The notes under the pieces are model-generated. The model was given only the letters and a program-made list of their open reading frames with translations. It made no database searches and had not been told where the DNA came from. This document shows, in pieces, positions 30,424-36,661 of a stretch of 64,000 nt of DNA. The DNA comes from a bacterium. Its GTDB lineage: Bacteria > Oederibacteriota > CAKKQC01. The stretch is from positions 1 to 64,000 of the forward strand of contig CAKKQC010000027.1 in NCBI GenBank assembly GCA_919901855.1, given 5' to 3'. Each line of letters begins with the position of its first letter. The stretch's first letter is position 1. A program made the position numbers and the translations under genes.

Positions 30424-31720
30424 GCGAGCCTCCCGCGTCGACCCGCGCGACGGCTTCGCCGATCGCTTCCAGGAAGACCGCGGCGTCATGGCCGTCGAGC
30501 GCCTGGTGGTCGAACGTGAGCGAGAGCCCGAGGTGCGGGACGAGCCGGAGCCCGCCGCGCCCCTCGACCGGGCGCACGACGATGGTGCCGACCCCGAGGA
30601 TCGCGACCTCGGGCGGGTTCAGGAGCGGCGTGAAGAACTCGATCCCCTGGGGACCGAGGTTCGTCATCGTGAACGTGGCCCCGGTCAGCTCCTGCGGCGT
30701 CGCCGTCCCGTCCAGGCAGGCCTGCCGCACGCGTTTGGCCTCCGCCGAGAGCTCGATCAACGAGAGCGCGTCGGCGCGCCGGACCACGGGAGCCATGAGG
30801 CCCCGCGGCGTCTGGACCGCGACCCCGAGGTGCACGTGCTCGAACTGGAGGATCCGTTCGCCGAGGAAGAAAGCGTTGAGCGCCGGGAACTTCGGCAGGA
30901 CCCGCATCGTCGCGTGCATGACGAGGTCGTTGATCGTGATCCCGTAGGTCGCAGCCTCGGTCTTGAGCCTCGCCCGCGCCGTCCGGAGCGCGGAGGCGTC
31001 CGCGGTCGCGTGCAGGGTCACCTGGGCCGTCGTCCGCGCCGAATGCAGGAGCCGCGAGGCGATCGCCTTCCGGACCCCCTTGACCGCGATCTCCTTCGAG
31101 GGGCCGAGGAGTTTGAGGTCGGGGACGGGGAACGTGCCGCCCGCCTCCGGGATGTCGGCTCCGAGGACCCGCCCCCCTATGCCGGTTCCCACGCGCGGCG
31201 CCGCGAGTAGATCCCTGGCGGCCGGCGTCAACGGTTCGCGTCCCGACAGTTCGTCGCGGACATCCCGTTCGATCACCCGGCCGCCCGGCCCGGAACCAGC
31301 GACTACGGAGGGGTCCACCCCCGCCGTCTCTGCCGCATGCCGCGCCCGGGGGGAAACACCGGTTCCCCCTACGCTCTCCGAGAGGGGAAACTCCAGGGAT
31401 CCATCGCGCACCTTCAGGACCTGTATCTTCGGCGCGGATTCCGGCTTCGCCGCTTCCGGCGCGAATCCACTCACATCTTCACCGGGCTGGCCGATGACCG
31501 CAATCGTCGCCCGGACGGGAACATCGTCCCCTTCCTTGAAGAACACCTTGAGCAGGACCCCGGCGGCGGGCGACTCCACCTCGAAGGTCGCCTTGTCCGT
31601 CTCGATCTCGCAGACGGGCTCGCCCTTCGCCACCGTGTCCCCGGCCTGCTTGCGCCACGCCACGATCACGCACGACTCGATCTCGTTGCCGAGTTTCGGC
31701 ATCACGACCTCAACGGCCAT
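30416..31720 (-). CDS. dihydrolipoamide acyltransferase (E2) of a 2-oxoacid dehydrogenase
   Basis: 434 residues. One N-terminal lipoyl domain (lipoyl lysine K43 in ETDKATFEVES), then a peripheral-subunit-binding domain at ~123-155 (VSPRARHAAETAG, GSGPGGRVIERDV). A partial second copy of that domain lies at ~164-190 (LTPAARDLLAA, GGRVLGADI). The CoA-acyltransferase core has catalytic H405 and D409 in DHQALDG, where the family usually has DHRxxDG. Strong AGGAGGAG ribosome site. First enzyme gene of the operon, just after the DeoR-family regulator. The duplicated subunit-binding remnant is unusual. Confidence 0.92.
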   Translation of the reverse strand: MAVEVVMPKLGNEIESCVIVAWRKQAGDTVAKGEPVCEIETDKATFEVESPAAGVLLKVFFKEGDDVPVRATIAVIGQPGEDVSGFAPEAAKPESAPKIQVLKVRDGSLEFPLSESVGGTGVSPRARHAAETAGVDPSVVAGSGPGGRVIERDVRDELSGREPLTPAARDLLAAPRVGTGIGGRVLGADIPEAGGTFPVPDLKLLGPSKEIAVKGVRKAIASRLLHSARTTAQVTLHATADASALRTARARLKTEAATYGITINDLVMHATMRVLPKFPALNAFFLGERILQFEHVHLGVAVQTPRGLMAPVVRRADALSLIELSAEAKRVRQACLDGTATPQELTGATFTMTNLGPQGIEFFTPLLNPPEVAILGVGTIVVRPVEGRGGLRLVPHLGLSLTFDHQALDGHDAAVFLEAIGEAVARVDAGGSHG

Positions 31721-31732
31721 GGCTCCTCCTCT

Positions 31733-32521
31733 TCATACCAGGCATACCTGGATCCTCGCCTTCTCGAGCACCCGGACCGCGTCGCGCCCGAGGCCGCGGT
31801 CGCTGATCACGGTATGGATCTTCGCCAGCGGCAGGACGTGCACGAACCCCCGCCGGCCCCACTTGGACGAATCCGCAACCAGCACCGTGCGCTCCGACTG
31901 CGACGCCATCTTCCGCACGATCTCGGCGCCCTCGACGAGGTGGGTCGTCAGGCCCCCCTCCGGCGAGAACCCGTCGGTTCCGACGAACGCGAGCCGGACG
32001 TGGAACCGGTCGAGCTCCGAGAGCGCGATCGACCCGACGAAGGACTCGGTCGCGGGCCGGAACTCGCCGCCCACGACGGTCAGGTGCAGGGCAGGGCTCA
32101 CGCGCGCGTGCGGGAGGACGAGCGCCGAGTTCGTGACCACGCGGACGTCCCGGATACCAAGGAGATACCGTGCCACAAGCGCCGTGGTCGTGCCCGCCTC
32201 GATCATGATCGTGTCGCCGTCGTGCACGAGCTTCGCCGCCGCCTGCGCGATGGCCTGCTTCTGCTCGAGGTTGTGCCGCTGGCGGAGCAGGATGCCGGGG
32301 TGGAACGCGGGCATCGCGCCGCCCCGCGCGCGGATGATCTGGCCCTTGGCCGCAAGCCCGTTGAGCACCTTGCGCGTCGAGACCGTCGAGACGCCGAGCG
32401 CCTTGGCGAGCTTCGTGACCGTGATCGCCGGGTCGGCGAGCAGGAGGTCCATGACCCGCCGCTCGGAATGCCCCCCCGCCGCCGGATCAGCCGGAATGCG
32501 CCCTTTCGTTTCCCTTTCCAT
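31733..32521 (-). CDS. DeoR-family transcriptional regulator
   Basis: About 262 residues. N-terminal winged helix (ITVTKLAKALGVSTVSTRKVLN, RARGGAMP) and a C-terminal DeoR sensor domain of the isomerase-like fold: IEAGTTTALVARYL, VVGGEFRP, VGTDGFSPEGGLTTH, VADSSKWGRRGF. DeoR regulators usually bind phosphorylated sugars and control sugar-catabolic operons. It is 12 bases upstream of the E2 gene on the same strand, so it probably controls the whole operon and responds to a sugar phosphate. The start is the ATG at 32521; an in-frame TTG at 32533 would add four residues. Confidence 0.9.
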   Translation of the reverse strand: MERETKGRIPADPAAGGHSERRVMDLLLADPAITVTKLAKALGVSTVSTRKVLNGLAAKGQIIRARGGAMPAFHPGILLRQRHNLEQKQAIAQAAAKLVHDGDTIMIEAGTTTALVARYLLGIRDVRVVTNSALVLPHARVSPALHLTVVGGEFRPATESFVGSIALSELDRFHVRLAFVGTDGFSPEGGLTTHLVEGAEIVRKMASQSERTVLVADSSKWGRRGFVHVLPLAKIHTVISDRGLGRDAVRVLEKARIQVCLV

Positions 32522-32532
32522 TATATTTCGCA

Positions 32533-32694
32533 AAGCTTACCATCCCGGAAGCCCCACGGTCAATGCTGGTGGCGGCCGTGATCGGGAGCGCCGTGATCCC
32601 GACCCTGATCGCGGGCCACGTGTTCATCCCGCACCACCTGCTGCCGGCCCGCCGGCGGCCCGCCGCCCCCGCGCACCCGGACCTCGCAGAGTAG
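32533..32694 (+). pseudogene. 3' remnant of a cation:proton antiporter (KefB/CPA2-like)
   Basis: Plus-strand codons up to the TAG at 32692 read as a membrane segment, VAAVIGSAVIPTLIAGHVF, then a basic Pro/Ala-rich tail. This closely resembles the last transmembrane helix of CPA2-type antiporters (SAVIPTLIA followed by an aromatic and P). Only about 43-53 codons remain. The rest is replaced by the start of the divergent DeoR gene. Probably a gene truncated when the operon arrived or rearranged. Assignment rests on a short stretch. Confidence 0.5.
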
Positions 32695-32746
32695 GGGTTA
32701 CGCGTCGCGCCTTGCCCGACTGGACGGTACGGCCTGCAATCAGGGC

Positions 32747-33235
32747 ATGGCACGGGCGAATGTGATGGTCCGCCTGAAGCCCACCGCCGGGAATGGTGCG
32801 TCCTATGAGAACGAGTTCCTCGTGGACACCGGAGCGACGGATTCCATGGCGCCCGCCGGGGAGTTGCGCAGGATCGGCGTCGCGGAAGCGGGGAAGATGG
32901 CCTACGAGCTGGCTGACGGCTCCGTTCACACGTATCCCTTCGGCCTGGCGACGATCGAGTTCATGGGCGAGGTCACGGCGGGCCGGGTCATCTTCGGCCC
33001 GGACGACTCCAAGCCGTTACTCGGCGTAACCGCCCTGGAATCCGTCGGCATCTTCGTTGATCCCGCCCACAAGACCCTCAAGCGCCTGCCGGCCATCCCG
33101 CTGAAGCAGACCGGATCAACCGCCCCGTTTCGCGAGCCGGTGGAGACGGACACGGTCGCCCTTGATCAACGCGAGCTTCTTGGCGCGGGACCAGCCCTTG
33201 AGCTGGAGCTCGCGACGTTCCGCAGCCGACCTTGA
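32747..33235 (+). CDS. clan AA (retroviral-like) aspartic protease family protein
   Basis: 162 residues. The flap/active-site strand FLVDTGATDSMAP has the DTG-A/T aspartic motif, followed by the beta-rich body typical of small retropepsin-like proteins (LADGSVHTYPFG, LLGVTALESVGIFVDP). The family core ends at about residue 123. The remaining ~40 residues run into the 3' end of the convergent GIY-YIG gene, so the original stop has probably been lost. An AGG precedes the ATG by a few bases. Bacterial substrates of this family are mostly unknown. Confidence 0.7.
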   Translation: MARANVMVRLKPTAGNGASYENEFLVDTGATDSMAPAGELRRIGVAEAGKMAYELADGSVHTYPFGLATIEFMGEVTAGRVIFGPDDSKPLLGVTALESVGIFVDPAHKTLKRLPAIPLKQTGSTAPFREPVETDTVALDQRELLGAGPALELELATFRSRP

Positions 33236-33397
33236 GGCCTGCTCTTCAGAGTAGAGGAGTCTCTTGAGGCCTGTGATACGGGTGGTGCGACCGCCGCGAC
33301 CTTCCTTGTGCTCTTTCAACCGCCTGGTGAGATCATCGGTCGAACCGACGTAGAAGTGACCATCGCGGAGCTCGAGGATGTAGACGAAGAATGACAC
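33116..33397 (-). CDS. GIY-YIG nuclease superfamily protein
   Basis: 93 residues. The N-terminus FVYILELRDGHFYVGSTDDLTRR is a GIY-YIG core with YIL and YVG in place of GIY and YIG, then RLKEHKEG and RTTRITGLKRL. It matches the small stand-alone UPF0213 type (E. coli YhbQ-like). Its C-terminal 120 bases overlap the 3' end of the convergent protease-like gene. Small proteins of this type are scattered accessory genes. Confidence 0.8.
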   Translation of the reverse strand: MSFFVYILELRDGHFYVGSTDDLTRRLKEHKEGRGGRTTRITGLKRLLYSEEQASRSAAERRELQLKGWSRAKKLALIKGDRVRLHRLAKRGG

Positions 33398-33412
33398 CGT
33401 GAGTTCGACGGC

Positions 33413-33512
33413 CCCTTCGACTCGGTCGCTTCGCTCCCTCGCTCAGGGCTCCTTCGCCTCGCCCCCTAACGGGGCCCTGAGCGAGCACCCGCTTCGGGGG
33501 CGAGTCGAAGGG
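33413..33512. repeat. nested palindromic element abutting tRNA-Gln
   Basis: Outer arms 33413-33424 (CCCTTCGACTCG) and 33501-33512 (CGAGTCGAAGGG) enclose inner arms 33440-33448 (CGCTCAGGG) and 33475-33483 (CCCTGAGCG). The element ends exactly at the tRNA 3' end. It resembles bacterial REP-like intergenic palindromes and could also end transcription of the tRNA. Confidence 0.6.
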
Positions 33513-33584
33513 CTGCGGGGCTAGGATTCGAACCTAGAGTGACCTGGTTCAGAGCCAGGCATGTTACCGTTACATCACCCCGCA
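33513..33584 (-). tRNA. tRNA-Gln (anticodon CTG)
   Basis: Cloverleaf on the minus strand: acceptor TGCGGGG/CCCCGCA, anticodon stem CCTGG/CCAGG with loop CTCTGAA (anticodon CTG), T-arm AGGTTCGAATCCT. CCA is not encoded. It lies 9 bases past the upstream GT-C gene, so it may be co-transcribed. Confidence 0.93.
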
Positions 33585-33593
33585 ATGATTCAG

Positions 33594-35237
33594 TTAGTGT
33601 AACACGCCTCTCGGGGTCCGGAGGTCCACGACCCAGGCGAGCGGCACGCCCATCCGCGCGACCGCGAAGGCCGGGGCGATGCGAGGAGGACGGCAGGAGC
33701 CGCCCGCGATCACGAAGAAGAAGTCCGCGCGCGCGGGGTCCGTGACCCGGAGGAATGTCGCGGGCAGGTAGTGGAGCGCCGACTCGGCCGGCTCGCAGAC
33801 GAAGACGCGCCACGGACGGGACGCCGACTCCGGCCCCTCCGCCTCCATCCGCGCCAGGAGACCGAGCGCCGCCTCGCGGTAGGGCGAGCCCCAGTAGTCG
33901 AGTTCGTACCGGCCCTGCGCCCCCGCCAGCCCGCCTGCGAACTGGTTATAGGCAACGTGCTCGTAAGGGTGCAGGGCGGCGAGCGTGGCGACATCTAGGG
34001 CCACGAGCACGGCCGCCGACACGAGTACCGTCGCGCGGATCACCGGCCGGGCGCGGCGGAGCCAGGTCACGCCGGCCGCCGCCGCGAGCCCGGCCAGGCA
34101 TGCGAGGGGGGGCAGGATGAAGAGCATATGGCGAAGCCCGTTGAAGAGCACGGACCGGCCCGCGATCACGAGCACGACGGGAACTACCGCCACGGCCGCG
34201 ACCATGACGTGCCCCGGGGACAACGGCGCCGGCATGATCCGCCGCCGGCGCCACGCGGCCACGATCCACCAGACCAGTCCTCCCCCGAGGAGAATGATGA
34301 CGGGCTCCGGGAGCGTGAGGAAGAGCAGACGCGGGACGTAATCCCAGGGCAGGGCGACGGCTCGTACGGCCCGGCCGCCGAACAGGATCGGCCCATCCCA
34401 GTCCGCGAATCGCGAGAACCTGGCCAGGCTCGAGACTGGGACCGTGCACGGGTGCAAGAGTGCCCACGGCCAGCCCGCGAGCATGATCATCCAGCCGCCG
34501 GCGAGCGCGGCCACGAGCGCGATCCCGAGGCGGCCCGCGACGCGCCGAACGCCCGGGGCTCCCCGCCACAGCGCGAACCCGAACGCGGCCACGGCAAGCG
34601 CCCATGTGAGCCCGCCCGCCATCCGGATGCCGAGCGCGATCCCGGTCGCGACGGCCGCCTCCGCGACCCGCCATTGCCGCACCTTCGGCCAGCCGGCCAC
34701 CCACGAGAGCCACGCGGACAGCGCCCACATGCACGCGGCCGCGAACGGAAGATCCTTGGAATTATTGAAGAGGTGCCCCCAGTAGCCGGGCGTGATCGCG
34801 AGCAGGGCGCCCGCGAGGAGTCCCGCCAGCGGCCCCCCGAGGAGCCGGGCCGCGCGCCAGCACGCGGCGATCCCGCCGAGCCCCGCGAGCGCGATCAGGA
34901 GGTGCCGGGCGTCGTAGGCGTCGAATGGCAGAAGCCTTACCCAGACCGCGGCGAGGGCCTCGAAGAGCCCGCCGTAGAGCCGCAGGTATCCGGGCGCGAC
35001 CGCGGCGCGATCGGCCCCCCCGGTCGCATAGAACCTGGCGATGTCGTTTCCATAGGCCGCGAACGCGGGCTCGTCCCACGTCAGCCCATAGTCGCGGAAG
35101 GTGAGAAGCACGAGAACGAGAAGACCGAGGAATCCGGCAATGGCCAGGCGGTCGATCCCGCCCGAATGGCCTCCCCGTGACCGGGGGGACTTCAGGCGGG
35201 AGGGAGCTTCGCCGCGGATGCGAGGCGTGCGAGGCAC
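33594..35237 (-). CDS. GT-C-type membrane glycosyltransferase-like protein (PMT_2/GT39-like)
   Basis: 547 residues with about ten transmembrane helices. After the first helix comes DYGLTWDEPAFAAYGNDIARF, which has the acidic DE pair found in the first periplasmic loop of GT-C enzymes using lipid-phosphate sugars. Further hydrophobic segments follow (LLAGALLAITPGYWGHLFNN, AGGWMIMLAGWPWALLHP), then a C-terminal soluble part. No ATG is available. The GTG at 35237 is the first usable start and overlaps the end of gltX by 46 bases. Sugar and acceptor are unknown. Confidence 0.7.
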   Translation of the reverse strand: MPRTPRIRGEAPSRLKSPRSRGGHSGGIDRLAIAGFLGLLVLVLLTFRDYGLTWDEPAFAAYGNDIARFYATGGADRAAVAPGYLRLYGGLFEALAAVWVRLLPFDAYDARHLLIALAGLGGIAACWRAARLLGGPLAGLLAGALLAITPGYWGHLFNNSKDLPFAAACMWALSAWLSWVAGWPKVRQWRVAEAAVATGIALGIRMAGGLTWALAVAAFGFALWRGAPGVRRVAGRLGIALVAALAGGWMIMLAGWPWALLHPCTVPVSSLARFSRFADWDGPILFGGRAVRAVALPWDYVPRLLFLTLPEPVIILLGGGLVWWIVAAWRRRRIMPAPLSPGHVMVAAVAVVPVVLVIAGRSVLFNGLRHMLFILPPLACLAGLAAAAGVTWLRRARPVIRATVLVSAAVLVALDVATLAALHPYEHVAYNQFAGGLAGAQGRYELDYWGSPYREAALGLLARMEAEGPESASRPWRVFVCEPAESALHYLPATFLRVTDPARADFFFVIAGGSCRPPRIAPAFAVARMGVPLAWVVDLRTPRGVLH

Positions 35238-36652
35238 CGATCGCGCCCGAGCACCTCGAGCGCATGGAAGAGGCTCGGGCCCGCGACGCGGCCCGTCGTC
35301 GCGAACCGGGCCGGGTGGACGAGTTCCTTGAACTTGAGCCCCATGGACTCGGCCTTCGCGCGGAAGGCCGCCTCGAGCGCCTCCGGCGTGAACGGGGACG
35401 TGTCCTTGACGATTCCCGTCACCGCCGCGAGGATCTCGGCCGCGCGGGGCCAGCCCGCGAGCCTGGCCTTCGCCTCGTCCTCCCAGACGACCTCGTCGCG
35501 GAAGAAGAACTCGGAGAGCGGGCCGATCTCGCCGAGCGTCTTGAGCGACTCCCGGAGGAGGGCGATTACCCGGCCCACGTAAGCCGCGTCGCCCGCCGCG
35601 GGGAGCGCGCCGTGGGCAGCCGCGATCCGCGCCCGCAGATCCGCCTCGATCCGCTCCGCGGGCCCGTTGCGGATGTACTGGCCGTTCATCCACAGGAGCT
35701 TCGTCTCGTCGAATACGGCGGGGGCCTTCCCCACCCGGTCCAGGGAGAAGCTCGCCTTGAGCTCCGCCGGCGTGAACAGCTCGGTCTTGTCGTCGTACGA
35801 CCAGCCGAGGAGGGCGAGGAAGTTCAGAACCGCCTCGGGCAGGAACCCCTCGTCGCGCAGTTCCAGCACGCCTTGCGCGCCGTGCCGCTTCGAGAGCCGG
35901 GCCTTGTCGATGCCCAGTATCTGCGGCAGGTGCGCGTACCGCGGAGGCGTGATCCCGAGAGCCTCCATGACCAGCATCTGTTTCGGCGTGTTCGACAGGT
36001 GGTCGTCGCCCCGGATCACGTGCGTGATCCGGTGGTCGGCCTCGTCGAGCGCGGTGCAGAAGTTGTACACGGGCTTGCCGTCGCTGCGGACGATGATGAA
36101 GTGGTCGAGCATCCCGCGCGGCATCTCGACCCGGCCGCGGATCAGGTCGTCCACGATTACGGGCGGGCCTTCCGGCAGACGGAATCGGATCGCGGCCTTC
36201 CTCCCCTCGGACTCGAACTTGGCCCGGTCGGCGTCGGTCAGATTCAGGCACCGGCCGTCGTAACGGGGCGCCTCCTTGCGGCGGGCGGCGGCCTGCCGGC
36301 TCGCCTCGAGCTCCTCGGCCGTGCACCAGCACCGGAAAGCCTTCCCCTCCGCGAGTAAACGCTCCGCCGCCGTCAGGTACCGGTCCATGCGCTCCGACTG
36401 CCGGTAGGGGCCAAACGGTCCCCCGATGTCCGGACCCTCGTCCCAGTCCATGCCGAGCCAGCGGAAGGACGCCTTGATGTTCTCCTCGTATTCGGGCTTC
36501 GACCGGGCGGCGTCGGTGTCGTCGATCCGGAGGATGAACACCCCGCCCATCCGTCGGGCGAAAAGCCAGTTGAAGAGTCCGGCGCGCACGTTCCCGATAT
36601 GGAGCGTGCCGGTCGGAGACGGGGCGATGCGAACGCGGACGGTGTCAGCCAT
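35192..36652 (-). CDS. gltX: glutamyl-tRNA synthetase
   Basis: 486 residues, normal length. Class I signatures: PSPTGTLHIGNVR (HIGH) and ARLSKRHGA (KMSKS-like). Cytosolic enzyme charging tRNA-Glu. A tRNA-Gln gene lies 1.6 kb downstream on the same strand and a tRNA-Glu gene elsewhere in the window. If the genome lacks GlnRS, this enzyme would also misacylate tRNA-Gln for the amidotransferase route, but that cannot be seen here. It follows topA by 9 bases. Confidence 0.96.
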   Translation of the reverse strand: MADTVRVRIAPSPTGTLHIGNVRAGLFNWLFARRMGGVFILRIDDTDAARSKPEYEENIKASFRWLGMDWDEGPDIGGPFGPYRQSERMDRYLTAAERLLAEGKAFRCWCTAEELEASRQAAARRKEAPRYDGRCLNLTDADRAKFESEGRKAAIRFRLPEGPPVIVDDLIRGRVEMPRGMLDHFIIVRSDGKPVYNFCTALDEADHRITHVIRGDDHLSNTPKQMLVMEALGITPPRYAHLPQILGIDKARLSKRHGAQGVLELRDEGFLPEAVLNFLALLGWSYDDKTELFTPAELKASFSLDRVGKAPAVFDETKLLWMNGQYIRNGPAERIEADLRARIAAAHGALPAAGDAAYVGRVIALLRESLKTLGEIGPLSEFFFRDEVVWEDEAKARLAGWPRAAEILAAVTGIVKDTSPFTPEALEAAFRAKAESMGLKFKELVHPARFATTGRVAGPSLFHALEVLGRDRCLARLASAAKLPPA

Positions 36653-36661
36653 CGCGCCTCG

